Shown piece by piece: positions 35,574 to 43,492 of a stretch of 64,000 nucleotides of DNA. Made by a program: the position numbers and the translations under genes. Source of the stretch: Falsirhodobacter flavus (lineage in GTDB: Bacteria; Pseudomonadota; Alphaproteobacteria; Rhodobacterales; Rhodobacteraceae); the NCBI GenBank assembly GCA_029846755.1, contig JARWBI010000009.1, forward strand, positions 1 through 64,000, read 5' to 3'. Every line of letters begins with the position of its first letter. Positions within the stretch are counted from its first letter, which is position 1. The notes beneath the pieces were generated by a model. It saw nothing but the letters and a program-made list of their open reading frames with translations. It was not told where the DNA came from and searched no databases.

Positions 35574-35601
35574 ATCGTTCCTCCTGACAGGATCGGCCGG
35601 A

Positions 35602-36423
35602 TCACATCTGTTCGCTTTGCGCGCCGCTGTTCGGGCGGGCCTTGCCAAGATCGGGCACCTGCGCCGACGGCTCCAGCACGCCCGAGGTGAACTGCCCCTT
35701 GCCGTCGATGGACGGCCCTTCGGACCAGCGACCCGGCGCGGCGGCGCTGCCATCGGCCTGAAAACCCAGATAGGCATAGCTGAACTCGGTCTTCTCCTCG
35801 GCCTGCGGATGGCTGTTGGGGATCGGGAAGGCTGCCGTGCCGCCCAGCTCCTCCAGCGCGGCCATCCACTGGTTCTGGTGCATGGTGTCGCGCGCGATCA
35901 GATATTGCAGCATGTCCTTCATGCCCGCATCGTCCGTCATGTTGTAAAGCCGCACGGCCAGCGTGCGGCCCGTGGATTCGGCGGCGATGTTGGCGGTCAT
36001 GTCCGCCGCGATATTGCCGCTGGCATAGATGTGGGACATGTCGAACGGCACGCCGTCGCTGTCCACCGGCATGGCCGAAAGCCCCGAGGACAGCAGGTTC
36101 TTGAGATTGATGCCGCCCATCACAGCACCGACGGCGGCGTCCTTCGCCATCTGCTCCTGAAGGCTGAGCGGCGCGCCGTCGAGGTTCAAAGCAACGGCGG
36201 TCGCCAGCATCTCGATATGGCCGAGTTCCTCGGCGGCGGTGTTCATCAGAAGGTCGCGGAATTTCGGGTTGCCGCGCGCACCGCAGGCTTGGAAGAAATA
36301 CTGCATCGCCACGCGGATCTCGCCCTCGACCCCGCCGATGGCCTGTTGCAGCGCGCGGGCGAACAGCGGGTTCGGCGCATCGACGCGGACGGGATATTGC
36401 AGCTTGTTGTCGGTATAGAACAT
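35602..36423 (-). CDS. Manganese (non-heme) catalase
   Basis: A 273-residue dimanganese catalase that breaks down hydrogen peroxide. All five metal ligands of the family are in place: Glu35, Glu66, His69, Glu149 and His182 (GGVEGEIRVAMQYF, TAAEELGHIEM, NIAAESTGRT, RDTMHQNQWM). The C-terminal tail GKARPNSGAQSEQM is typical of the family and disordered. The ATG at 36423 follows AAGGAGACC. Together with the next gene (an SDR) it suggests a stress-response transcript. Confidence 0.95.
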   Translation of the reverse strand: MFYTDNKLQYPVRVDAPNPLFARALQQAIGGVEGEIRVAMQYFFQACGARGNPKFRDLLMNTAAEELGHIEMLATAVALNLDGAPLSLQEQMAKDAAVGAVMGGINLKNLLSSGLSAMPVDSDGVPFDMSHIYASGNIAADMTANIAAESTGRTLAVRLYNMTDDAGMKDMLQYLIARDTMHQNQWMAALEELGGTAAFPIPNSHPQAEEKTEFSYAYLGFQADGSAAAPGRWSEGPSIDGKGQFTSGVLEPSAQVPDLGKARPNSGAQSEQM

Positions 36424-36656
36424 GGGGTCTCCTTGGGTTCTGGATGTGCGGGACCGCCCGGCGGCTGCCGGTTTATGCCCGCGTTCGGGGGGATGAGGGT
36501 CGGCTAGTGCCCGCCTGCCGGTCGCGCAGTCCGGGCCTTCGCCCGCCGCTTTGCGTGCGGGCTCGTGATCGGGGCGGGCTGCGTGCTGGTCATGCGGTTC
36601 TCCTGCTCGGGTTCACGCAACAGGAAGCGCGCGGGATGGTTCCAGACGATCCGCGC

Positions 36657-36947
36657 CTATGCCCCGCGCCCCGCGCCGGCCCCGGTCCCGAGGCCGCCCG
36701 GCGGTCTGCGCACCGGAATGCCCGCGCTGGTCAGCGCCGCCGCGACCGCCGTGCGCGCGATCTCGTGATCCGCCTCGTGTTCCATCACCTGATAGCAGGC
36801 GCTGGTCGCCTCGCGGTATTCGGGGGTGTAGCCCCAGGCCCAGTCCTCGGCCAGAAACACGATGGCCGCGCCGGTATCCTGAAGCACGACCGTCCGGCCC
36901 GTTTCGGGATGCGTGAAGATGATGTCCTCTGCCCATGTCCGATGCAT
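36657..36947 (-). CDS. DUF982 domain protein
   Basis: A 96-residue protein whose first 78 residues match DUF982: hydrophobic beta part (IIFTHPETGRTVVLQDTGAAIVFLAEDWAWG) followed by the helical REATSACYQVMEHEADHEIARTAVAAALTSAGIPV. DUF982 proteins are common in rhizobia and Rhodobacterales and have no known function. The last 17 residues are low-complexity Gly/Arg/Pro. Start at ATG 36947; the gene stands alone between the catalase promoter side and a divergent small gene. Confidence 0.75.
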   Translation of the reverse strand: MHRTWAEDIIFTHPETGRTVVLQDTGAAIVFLAEDWAWGYTPEYREATSACYQVMEHEADHEIARTAVAAALTSAGIPVRRPPGGLGTGAGAGRGA

Positions 36948-37094
36948 AACACTCGTCCTACACAAAGCTGCCGGGGAGGCTGGGTTAGAAAATAGCCCTG
37001 TTTTCCGGGCCTTCAATTTGCGGCGCGTCGATACAGGTCCGGGTTGAACTTTGGTCCGGCGGCGCGGTTCCATCCCTGAACGAGGGGGTTATCG

Positions 37095-37592
37095 GTGCAA
37101 TCCACAGTCGTAAAGCTCGACCATGCGCGGGGGTCGCGATCCACTCGCATCCTCTGGCTTCTGAACGAGATCGGCGATCCGTTCGATCTGGCCATCTCGG
37201 ACAGCAGCCTTTACGCGCTGCATGACGGCGGGGCCCGGATGCACGAGACGGGGGCGATGACCGAATGGCTGTGCGACACCCGCGCCCGCCACCTCTGGCG
37301 CGGGCCGGGGCAGGATGGGCGCGTCGGCTGGCTCGACTGGCTGCATTTTGCCGATACGATCCTGATGCGGGCGAAGGAAGGCGATGCGGCGATGCTGAAG
37401 ACCTCGTTCGGCATTCTGGATGACGGGCTGGCGGGCGACTGGCTCTTGGGCGAATTTTCGGGGGTGGATTGCCAGATGGGCTATTCGCTTTGGGCGATAT
37501 CGCAGGGGCACGATCTTCAATCGCCGTCGCTGCGCGCCTATCTGCGGCGCTGCATGGGGCGCGATGCGTTTCGCCGCGCGCTGGAGGGTTGA
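37095..37592 (+). CDS. Short glutathione S-transferase-like protein
   Basis: A 165-residue protein. The N-terminus (KLDHARGSRSTRILWLLNEIGDPFDLAI) looks like a GST thioredoxin fold, and the C-terminal half resembles a GST helical domain (VGWLDWLHFADTILMRAKEG, MGYSLWAISQGHDLQSPSLRAYL). It is about 40 residues shorter than usual GSTs, chiefly between the two domains. It starts with GTG at 37095 after a GAGGGGG ribosome site. The glutathione-activating Ser may be one of those in GSRST. Substrate unknown; possibly a reduced or diverged paralogue. Confidence 0.65.
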   Translation: MQSTVVKLDHARGSRSTRILWLLNEIGDPFDLAISDSSLYALHDGGARMHETGAMTEWLCDTRARHLWRGPGQDGRVGWLDWLHFADTILMRAKEGDAAMLKTSFGILDDGLAGDWLLGEFSGVDCQMGYSLWAISQGHDLQSPSLRAYLRRCMGRDAFRRALEG

Positions 37593-37622
37593 AGGGGGCA
37601 GCCTGTGCCGCCCCCCCAAATT

Positions 37623-38585
37623 TCACGCCCTGCGGCGCCGCGCGATCCCGGCGAAGGCGAGCAGCCCCGTGCCCAGAAGCACGATCCCCGCAGGCAGCGG
37701 GACCGGCGCAGGCGGCACGACAGCGAACCCGTCCAGCGCGCCGAAATCGGCCGTTGCGGCGCCAAGGAAATAGGCATTCACCCGCCCTTCGGCATCCGCC
37801 GTCAGGTCGATTTCGTAGATGCCGGTCGAAAACCCGGTCGACAGCAGCGCCAGCGCCTGGTTGTTCCCCTCGGCCAGCGAAAGGATGTCGAAGCCGCCGG
37901 TGCTGGTGAAATCCAGCGCCTTGCCGTCCACGAAGATGCTGCCGATGGTGGTCAGAAGGCCCGTGTTGTTGCCCAGCGTCGCGAGCGAATCCGTCTGGCT
38001 GTCCAGCACGAACTGGATGTTCGCGGTCGGGTTCGGCACGGCATTGGTATAGGCGTTGGCAAAGACCGAAGGATCGCGCCCTTCGTTCACATCGCCCGCG
38101 CCATAGAACAGATCGACGATGCCCGCCGCTTCGCCCGCGATGTTGGGCGGGGTGTTATTGGGGAAGAACACGCGGTTTTCATCCGCCGTGGTCACGATCC
38201 GCGCCGCATCCAGCACGTTGTTGAAATCGAAGCCCAGCGTGTCGACCGTCGTGCGCTCGGCCATGCCTGCGGTCACGACCTTGGACGCGACGCCCGTCGC
38301 CACGTCCACGGCATAGACCGTGTCGTCGATGTCGCTGTAGCCATACATCTGCCGGTTCGACGGGCGGAAGGCGAGCGAGCTGAGCGAGAGGTTCTGCCCC
38401 GCCTCGGTCCGGATTGCCGCCCCGGTCGCGCCGCCGGGCGCGTTCAGGTCCGGCATCGTGACCAGCGTGAAGCCGTTATTGCCAAGGGCATAGCCGATGG
38501 CCCCCGACGGAACGGTCGCCGCCGCGGCCATGTTCGCCCCAGTCAGAACCGCACCCCCGGCCAAAAGAGCCGCATAGGTTTTCAT
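37623..38585 (-). CDS. Secreted DUF4394-like beta-propeller protein with VPLPA-CTERM sorting signal
   Basis: A 320-residue exported protein. Residues 1-23 are a signal peptide (MKTYAALLAGGAVLTGANMAAAA). The middle is rich in propeller-like strands (GYALGNNGFTLVTMPDLNAPG, LSSLAFRPSNRQMYGYSDID, VYAVDVATG), as in DUF4394 proteins. The C-terminus is a textbook VPLPA-CTERM: PVPLPAGIVLLGTGLLAF, then a basic tail (RRRRA), recognised by an exosortase and probably anchored to exopolysaccharide or the outer surface. The exosortase gene is not in this window. Function of the propeller is unknown. Confidence 0.88.
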   Translation of the reverse strand: MKTYAALLAGGAVLTGANMAAAATVPSGAIGYALGNNGFTLVTMPDLNAPGGATGAAIRTEAGQNLSLSSLAFRPSNRQMYGYSDIDDTVYAVDVATGVASKVVTAGMAERTTVDTLGFDFNNVLDAARIVTTADENRVFFPNNTPPNIAGEAAGIVDLFYGAGDVNEGRDPSVFANAYTNAVPNPTANIQFVLDSQTDSLATLGNNTGLLTTIGSIFVDGKALDFTSTGGFDILSLAEGNNQALALLSTGFSTGIYEIDLTADAEGRVNAYFLGAATADFGALDGFAVVPPAPVPLPAGIVLLGTGLLAFAGIARRRRA

Positions 38586-38852
38586 GAAGATATCCTCCCC
38601 TTCACCATTTACGAATGTCCGGTCATTTCCAAATTCCGGTGCCCCGAATATGGTGCAACACGTTGATCGGGGACACTTTTATATTTTCGCTCGCGGCTGC
38701 ATCCGAATGGCGGCGGCGCGTGTCTTCAAGTATCGGAAACGCAATTTCCGCCGGTTGCCGGGAATAAATGCCGCGTGCGCAACCCAAGGCAGATCGCGCC
38801 TTTTCGGAACATGCCCCGCGTCTTTTGGTTCACCGGGGCAGGAGGACCTGAA

Positions 38853-39074
38853 ATGGCAGATGCAAACCACAAGAAATTCGGCGCGACCCATCAGGGCAAG
38901 GGTGACGGCACCGGCGGCATGGCGATCATCGAACCCGAAGACGTCGAACAAGGCGCGGTCCTGTCGAACCGCGACAAGTCGCAGGATTCGCGGGCACGCG
39001 GTCAGGACGGAAAGGCAAACCTAACCGAACAGCGCGAGGATCATGCGGCGAACCGCATCCCGAAGGACGAATGA
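38853..39074 (+). CDS. Small hydrophilic protein of unknown function
   Basis: A 73-residue, highly charged protein with no hydrophobic core (MADANHKKFGATHQGKGDGT, then GAVLSNRDKSQDSRARGQDG). It looks intrinsically disordered, like small stress-related proteins of Rhodobacterales, but no family is recognised. A strong AGGAGGACC ribosome site supports ATG 38853. Its stop overlaps the ATG of the next micro-gene (ATGA), so the two are coupled. Confidence 0.7.
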   Translation: MADANHKKFGATHQGKGDGTGGMAIIEPEDVEQGAVLSNRDKSQDSRARGQDGKANLTEQREDHAANRIPKDE

Positions 39075-39223
39075 CGAACCGCGCCTCGGCCAGCATCCGC
39101 ACCCGGCATGTGCAGGCAAGCGCGCAGGTCGAGGTAAGCCCGGCCGGGCTTCTTGCGATCGGCGCGCTTGTCTGCGGCATCCTGCTGTGCACCGTGCCGA
39201 TCGTCCGGGCCGCGCGACGCTAA
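39071..39223 (+). CDS. Fifty-residue single-span membrane protein
   Basis: A 50-residue frame starting at ATG 39071 inside the stop of the preceding gene. The N-terminal 24 residues are polar; residues 25-46 form one membrane helix (AGLLAIGALVCGILLCTVPI), followed by a basic end (VRAARR). The TAA stop overlaps the TAG of the convergent alaE gene within four bases. The coupling to a well-supported upstream gene is the main evidence. Function unknown. Confidence 0.55.
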   Translation: MTNRASASIRTRHVQASAQVEVSPAGLLAIGALVCGILLCTVPIVRAARR

Positions 39224-39675
39224 TTCAGCGACATCGGCCTGTCGCCCCCCGGCGGCAGGCCGAACATCCGCCGCACCGCGTTCAGGAATGCGCCATAGGG
39301 GCGGCCCAGCACCAGCATCATCGCCGCCGCCCCGATCATGCCGCGCAGCAGGCCGCCGCCGCTTGCCCCACTGGCAAAGATGATCGCGCCATAGATCGGA
39401 ACCTGGAACGACACCAGCGCAAGACTGTCCCATAACAGCTGCGACAGGCGCGACTTTCCCGCATGGCGCATGACCCAATCGCGCCAGAGCCCATAGGGCC
39501 GCCCCACCGGGATCATCAGCACGCCCCCGATCAGCCGGGCGCGCAGGACTTCTTCCCACGTCATGCCGACGATGAACCGCTCGTTCACGATTCCGGTGGC
39601 GGTGAAGAACACCAGCAGCGCCAGCGTATCGGCGACCGGCGCGCACCAGCCCCTTTGCCGATCCGATTCCGCCAT
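39220..39675 (-). CDS. alaE: L-alanine exporter AlaE family
   Basis: A 151-residue inner-membrane protein with four hydrophobic segments, the same size as E. coli AlaE (149). Family stretches are VADTLALLVFFTATGIVNERFIVGMTWEEVL, RLIGGVLMIPVGRPYGLWRDW and the repeat-like VLGRPYGAFLNAVRRMFGL. AlaE lets out L-alanine to avoid toxic build-up. The ATG at 39675 follows GGGGAGGGGG. Confidence 0.9.
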   Translation of the reverse strand: MAESDRQRGWCAPVADTLALLVFFTATGIVNERFIVGMTWEEVLRARLIGGVLMIPVGRPYGLWRDWVMRHAGKSRLSQLLWDSLALVSFQVPIYGAIIFASGASGGGLLRGMIGAAAMMLVLGRPYGAFLNAVRRMFGLPPGGDRPMSLN

Positions 39676-39761
39676 GCCCCCTCCCCTGCCCCGAGCCCGC
39701 CTCGCAGATAGCGCCCCGCCGACGGATTTCGCGGCCGGGACGCAAAAAATCCCGCATGCCA

Positions 39762-39788
39762 TGTCACATCCCGCTTCGCCCGCTCGTC
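39762..39788 (+). promoter_or_regulatory. ECF41-type promoter before the ahpD-like gene
   Basis: TGTCACA (39762-39768) and CGTC (39785-39788), separated by 16 bases, match the known ECF41 promoter elements (-35 TGTCACA, -10 CGTC). The downstream gene and the ECF41 sigma factor gene overlap each other, so the sigma factor probably controls its own operon. Confidence 0.75.
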
Positions 39789-39814
39789 ATAGCCGTGTCA
39801 GATGAGCACAGGAG

Positions 39815-40282
39815 ATGACGATGACACCCCGCATGAGCGATCATTTCAAACGCGCCGAAACCGGGTTCAAGCCGCTGTTCGCGCTGGAAGCCGCAATCAG
39901 AACCAGCACGCTGGAGCCGAAGCTGCTGCATCTGGTCAAGCTGCGCGCCAGCCAGATCAACGGCTGCGCCTTCTGCATCCAGATGCATGTGTCCGAAGCC
40001 CTGCGCGATGGCGAAGCGCCGCTGCGGCTCCACATGCTGCCCGCATGGCGCGAAAGCCCGCTTTATGCGCCGCGCGAGCGCGCCGCGCTGGCCTGGACCG
40101 AGGCCTTGACCCGCGTGGCCGAGACCGGCGCGCCCGATGCCGACTGGGCCGAGGTGCAGGATGCCTTCACCCCGGACGAGCGCGCGTGGCTGTCGCTGGC
40201 CATCGGCGCGATCAACCTGTGGAACCGCGTCCAGATCGGCTTCCGGTCGCCCCATGCGCTGGACCTGCCCCATGCAGCCTGA
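39815..40282 (+). CDS. AhpD-like carboxymuconolactone decarboxylase family protein
   Basis: A 155-residue protein of the alkylhydroperoxidase AhpD core family. The redox motif is CAFCIQMH (Cys-X-X-Cys followed by His), in the context KLLHLVKLRASQINGCAFC. Such proteins reduce peroxides or act on gamma-carboxymuconolactone. Its neighbour is an ECF41 sigma factor, whose classical partner genes are exactly this kind of redox enzyme. ATG 39815 follows CAGGAG; an in-frame ATG two codons later is also possible. The stop lies inside the sigma gene start (11-base overlap). Confidence 0.92.
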   Translation: MTMTPRMSDHFKRAETGFKPLFALEAAIRTSTLEPKLLHLVKLRASQINGCAFCIQMHVSEALRDGEAPLRLHMLPAWRESPLYAPRERAALAWTEALTRVAETGAPDADWAEVQDAFTPDERAWLSLAIGAINLWNRVQIGFRSPHALDLPHAA

Positions 40283-41114
40283 CCTGTTCGAGACGCAGCG
40301 GCCCCGGTTGCTGCGTCTTGCCTATCGCATGCTGGGCAGCCATGCCGAGGCCGAGGACATGGTGCAGGAGGCGTTTCTGCGCTGGCACCGGACCGAAGGC
40401 GTGGAAAACCCGCCCGCATGGCTGACCCGCACCCTTTCGCGCCTGTGCCTCGACCAGATGAAATCGGCCCGTGCCCGGCGCGAAAGCTATCCCGGCACAT
40501 GGCTGCCAGAGCCGCTGATCGAGCCCGAGGACGACGCCCTGCGGCCCGACAACCTGACCCTGTCGCTGATGATCGCGCTGGAACGCCTTTCGCCGCTGGA
40601 ACGGGCGGCGTTCCTGCTGCACGACGTCTTCGGCCAACCGCTGGACGAGGTCGCGCAGACGCTGGAGCGCAGCCCCGCCGCCACGCGCCAGCTTGCCAGC
40701 CGCGCCCGCGCCCATGTGCAGATCGACCGCCCCCGTTTCGCCGTGCCGCGCGACACAGGCGCGGATCTGGCCCGCGCCTTTTTCGACGCCTGCCGGACGG
40801 GCGATGCCGCCGCGCTGGGCGCGATGCTGGCGGCCGGTGCGACGCTGCATGCCGATGGCGGTGGCAAGGTTACCTCCTATCCCAACGTGATCGCCGGGGC
40901 GCCGAACCTGATCCGCCTGTTCCAGAGCCTTGCGCGCAAGGCGGGCGGGCGGATGGAGTTTCTTGGCGCCACGGTCATCGACGGGCTGCCGGGCTTCGTG
41001 TCGCGCATGGACGCCCATCTGCAGACCACCGCGCTGGAGATCGACAACGGGCGCGTCACCGCGCTCTACATCACCCGCAATCCCGACAAACTGGCGGCCC
41101 TGACGCGGCATTGA
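40272..41114 (+). CDS. ECF41-group RNA polymerase sigma factor with SnoaL-like C-terminus
   Basis: A 280-residue sigma factor. Residues 1-70 are region 2 (LRLAYRMLGSHAEAEDMVQEAFLRWHR), residues 95-155 region 4 (SLMIALERLSPLERAAFLLHDVFGQPLDEVAQTLE). The last 120 residues are the NTF2/SnoaL-like extension of group 41, with both diagnostic motifs: DGGGK (195-199) and NPDKL (270-274). In this group the extension replaces an anti-sigma factor and tunes activity. The matching promoter lies at 39762. The ATG at 40272 is placed in the end of the ahpD-like gene. Confidence 0.95.
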   Translation: MQPDLFETQRPRLLRLAYRMLGSHAEAEDMVQEAFLRWHRTEGVENPPAWLTRTLSRLCLDQMKSARARRESYPGTWLPEPLIEPEDDALRPDNLTLSLMIALERLSPLERAAFLLHDVFGQPLDEVAQTLERSPAATRQLASRARAHVQIDRPRFAVPRDTGADLARAFFDACRTGDAAALGAMLAAGATLHADGGGKVTSYPNVIAGAPNLIRLFQSLARKAGGRMEFLGATVIDGLPGFVSRMDAHLQTTALEIDNGRVTALYITRNPDKLAALTRH

Positions 41115-41221
41115 GGCGCCTGAATGCCCGTATTTGCTGCCCCTGCCGCGAAAACTCCGTAAAAACCCCTTGCCCGAATCCGCAAAACCCTCCACACACT
41201 TACGGCTATAAGCAAATAACA

Positions 41222-41247
41222 CGTGCCAAAGCGTAACACACGGCACG
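41222..41247. promoter_or_regulatory. Inverted repeat before repA, possible autoregulation site
   Basis: CGTGCC (41222-41227) and GGCACG (41242-41247), with 14 bases between, lie just before the repA start. RepA proteins with RepB repress the repABC promoter by binding near it. An AT-rich run (41187-41221) upstream may hold the promoter. Assignment is tentative. Confidence 0.4.
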
Positions 41248-41250
41248 GAC

Positions 41251-42450
41251 ATGAGGGCAGAGATGAGGCGGCAGGAACGGATCGACGTTCTGGTGGGCGA
41301 GCATGCGGCGCGGCTGTCCGAACGGCTGCAACAGCATCGTGAACAGCTTTTCCCCCCCGATGCCAGCAAGGAATTGCGGAAATTCACCTCGGGCGAGGTT
41401 GCGGACCTGCTGGGCGTCAAGGATGCCTATTTGCGCAAGCTGCACCTGGACGGGCGCGGCCCCTCGCCCGAAACGCGGGCCGGGGGGCGGCGGTATTACA
41501 GCCTCGAAGACGTGCAGGCGCTGCGCGTTCTGCTGGAAAAGGGCACCAAGACGCCCGGAACCTATATTCCGGGGCGGCGCGCGGGCGATCATCTTCAGGT
41601 CATCACCGTCATCAACTTCAAGGGCGGATCGGGCAAGACCACCACCGCCGCGCATCTGGCCCAGAAGCTGGCGCTGGACGGATACCGCGTGCTGGCCATC
41701 GATCTGGACCCGCAGGCCAGCTTTTCCGCCCTGCACGGCTTCCAGCCGGAGTTCGACCTGATCGACGGCGGCACGCTTTACGACGCGATCCGTTATGACG
41801 ATCCGGTGCCGCTGGCCGACGTGATCCGCAAAAGCTATTTCCCGGGGCTGGACATCATCCCCGGCAACCTCGACCTCATGGAGTTCGAGCACGAGACCCC
41901 CCGCGCGCTGGCCGAACGGTCGGCTCAGTTCTTTTTTACCCGCGTCGGCGACAAGCTGGCCGAGGTGCAGGACGATTACGACGTGGTCGTAATCGACTGC
42001 CCGCCTCAGCTGGGATTTCTGACCATGTCCGCTCTGTCCGCCGCCACCGCCGTTCTGGTCACCGTCCATCCGCAGATGCTGGATGTGATGTCGATGTGCC
42101 AGTTCCTGTTGATGACTTCGAACCTTCTGGGCGTCGTGGCCGAGGCGGGCGGCAACATGAGCTATGACTGGCTGCGCTATGTCGTGACGCGCTATGAACC
42201 AGGCGACGGGCCGCAGAACCAGATGGTCAGCTTCATGCGGTCGATGTTCGGCGAACATGTGCTGAACCATCCGGTGCTGAAATCCACGGCGATTTCCGAT
42301 GCAGGGATCACCAAACAGACGCTGTACGAGGTGGAACGCACGCAGTTCACCCGGTCCACCTATGAACGCGCGATGGAAAGCCTCAACGCCGTCAACGGCG
42401 AGATCGAGGCGCTGATCCAGACGGCCTGGGGCCGGAAAGGGGCGGTCTGA
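41251..42450 (+). CDS. repA: Plasmid partitioning protein RepA (ParA-type ATPase)
   Basis: A 399-residue ParA-type ATPase that segregates the replicon and represses its own operon. It has an N-terminal MerR-like helix-turn-helix (FTSGEVADLLGVKDAYLRKLHLDG, about residues 45-68), deviant Walker A KGGSGKTT (124-131), and the DLDPQAS and VVIDCPPQLGF motifs. The last bases overlap the repB ATG. Start at ATG 41251; a second ATG at 41263 has a better upstream AGGGCAG and may be used. Confidence 0.97.
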   Translation: MRAEMRRQERIDVLVGEHAARLSERLQQHREQLFPPDASKELRKFTSGEVADLLGVKDAYLRKLHLDGRGPSPETRAGGRRYYSLEDVQALRVLLEKGTKTPGTYIPGRRAGDHLQVITVINFKGGSGKTTTAAHLAQKLALDGYRVLAIDLDPQASFSALHGFQPEFDLIDGGTLYDAIRYDDPVPLADVIRKSYFPGLDIIPGNLDLMEFEHETPRALAERSAQFFFTRVGDKLAEVQDDYDVVVIDCPPQLGFLTMSALSAATAVLVTVHPQMLDVMSMCQFLLMTSNLLGVVAEAGGNMSYDWLRYVVTRYEPGDGPQNQMVSFMRSMFGEHVLNHPVLKSTAISDAGITKQTLYEVERTQFTRSTYERAMESLNAVNGEIEALIQTAWGRKGAV

Positions 42451-43361
42451 TGGCACGCAAGGATCTTCTGAAGAACCTGCTCGGGGCTGCGCCCCCCTCC
42501 CCTGCCCCGCAGGCCCCGCCGCGCCCGACCAAAGGTGCCATCGGGGCCGTCAGCCAGTCCATCGCCGATCTGCGCAACCGTTCGGTGATCGAGGTTCCGC
42601 CCGACATGATCGACCATGCCGGTCTGCGCGACCGGATGGACGAAGACCCGGACGGCATCGCCGCGCTGGCGGACTCGATGCGCGATTACGGCCAGCAGGT
42701 GCCGGTGATGCTGCGCCATTCCCCAAATGTCGAAGGCCGATACGAGATCGTCTATGGCCGCCGCCGCGTCGCCGCGATGAAGCTGCTGGGCCAGCCGGTC
42801 AAGGCGATGGTCCGCCAGCTTAACGACCGCGATCTGGTGATCGCACAAGGCCAGGAAAACGCGGCCCGAAAGGATCTGTCCTTCATCGAAAAGGCGAATT
42901 TCGCCCGAAAGATGCGGGACGGCGGGTTCGAGCGCAAGGTGATCTGTGACGCGCTGCATATCGACAAGACATTGATTTCACGTATGCTTTCCATCGCGGA
43001 CGGCATCCCCCCTGCCCTTCTGGATGCCATCGGTGCCGCCCCCGGGATCGGTCGCGACCGCTGGATGACCCTTGCCACCCGCATCAAGGATATGGACTCG
43101 GCACCGCTGATCGCCGCCGCGTCGGGCGACAGTTCCGACGCGCGCTTCGATGCGGTTCTGGCCCATGTCAGCGTCAAACCCGCGGCGGCGCCGAAGCCGC
43201 AGCTGACGGGCGCGGATGGCCGGTCGCTGGGCGACGTCGCCCGCAGCGCGCGCGTGACGACGATCACCCTGTCGCGCGACCGGGCCGGCGGTTTCGATGA
43301 CTGGCTGGTCGAGAACATGGACGAGATTCACCGCAACTGGCTGACCAGTCGCGAGGGATGA
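42450..43361 (+). CDS. repB: Plasmid partitioning protein RepB (ParB-type)
   Basis: A 303-residue ParB-like protein that binds the parS palindromes and works with RepA. It has a ParB/Srx nuclease-like N-domain (DPDGIAALADSMRDYGQQVPVMLRHSP, YEIVYGRRRVAAMKLLGQPVKAMVR, with the GENAARKDLS-type motif as GQENAARKDLSFIEKANFA) followed by a helix-turn-helix (KVICDALHIDKTLISRMLSIADGIP). It overlaps repA by one base. The N-terminal Pro/Ala-rich segment (PPSPAPQAPPRPTKG) is the usual RepA-interaction end. Confidence 0.97.
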   Translation: MARKDLLKNLLGAAPPSPAPQAPPRPTKGAIGAVSQSIADLRNRSVIEVPPDMIDHAGLRDRMDEDPDGIAALADSMRDYGQQVPVMLRHSPNVEGRYEIVYGRRRVAAMKLLGQPVKAMVRQLNDRDLVIAQGQENAARKDLSFIEKANFARKMRDGGFERKVICDALHIDKTLISRMLSIADGIPPALLDAIGAAPGIGRDRWMTLATRIKDMDSAPLIAAASGDSSDARFDAVLAHVSVKPAAAPKPQLTGADGRSLGDVARSARVTTITLSRDRAGGFDDWLVENMDEIHRNWLTSREG

Positions 43362-43400
43362 CCCAATAACAACAACAACGGAGGCACGGACAGGACCCGC

Positions 43401-43439
43401 AAAAGAAAAAGCCCCCCAGGACATGACATCCCGAGAGGC
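43401..43439 (-). terminator. Intrinsic terminator of the antisense RNA
   Basis: On the minus strand the arms at 43439-43429 and 43421-43411 form an 11-base-pair stem with a 7-base loop followed by the U-rich tract UUUUUCUUUU. Three of the pairs are G-U wobbles, which only form in the minus-strand RNA; on the plus strand they become A-C mismatches. This fixes the direction. Confidence 0.82.
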
Positions 43440-43457
43440 CGTTTCGTCGATCTAAGC
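43401..43457 (-). ncRNA. Antisense RNA (ctRNA, incompatibility RNA) of the repABC replicon
   Basis: A minus-strand RNA of about 57 bases between repB and repC, the position where repABC plasmids encode the counter-transcribed RNA that limits RepC. Evidence: a promoter with TTGACA at 43492-43487 and TTACGT at 43469-43464 (17-base spacer) and an intrinsic terminator at 43401-43439. The start is estimated 7 bases after the -10. It should pair with the leader of repC mRNA and set copy number. Confidence 0.8.
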
Positions 43458-43463
43458 ACTCGC

Positions 43464-43492
43464 ACGTAACGCCTAAAGTTGACAGCTGTCAA
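43464..43492 (-). promoter_or_regulatory. Promoter of the antisense RNA
   Basis: The -35 TTGACA is at 43492-43487 and the -10 TTACGT at 43469-43464, with an ideal 17-base spacer. The -35 box is inside the parS palindrome (43478-43493), so RepB bound at parS should affect transcription of this RNA. Confidence 0.75.

Noticed and set aside
36444-36995. A 183-codon plus-strand frame near the catalase
   Set aside because: Composition is Arg/Gly/Pro-rich without a domain, and it covers the better supported DUF982 gene on the other strand.
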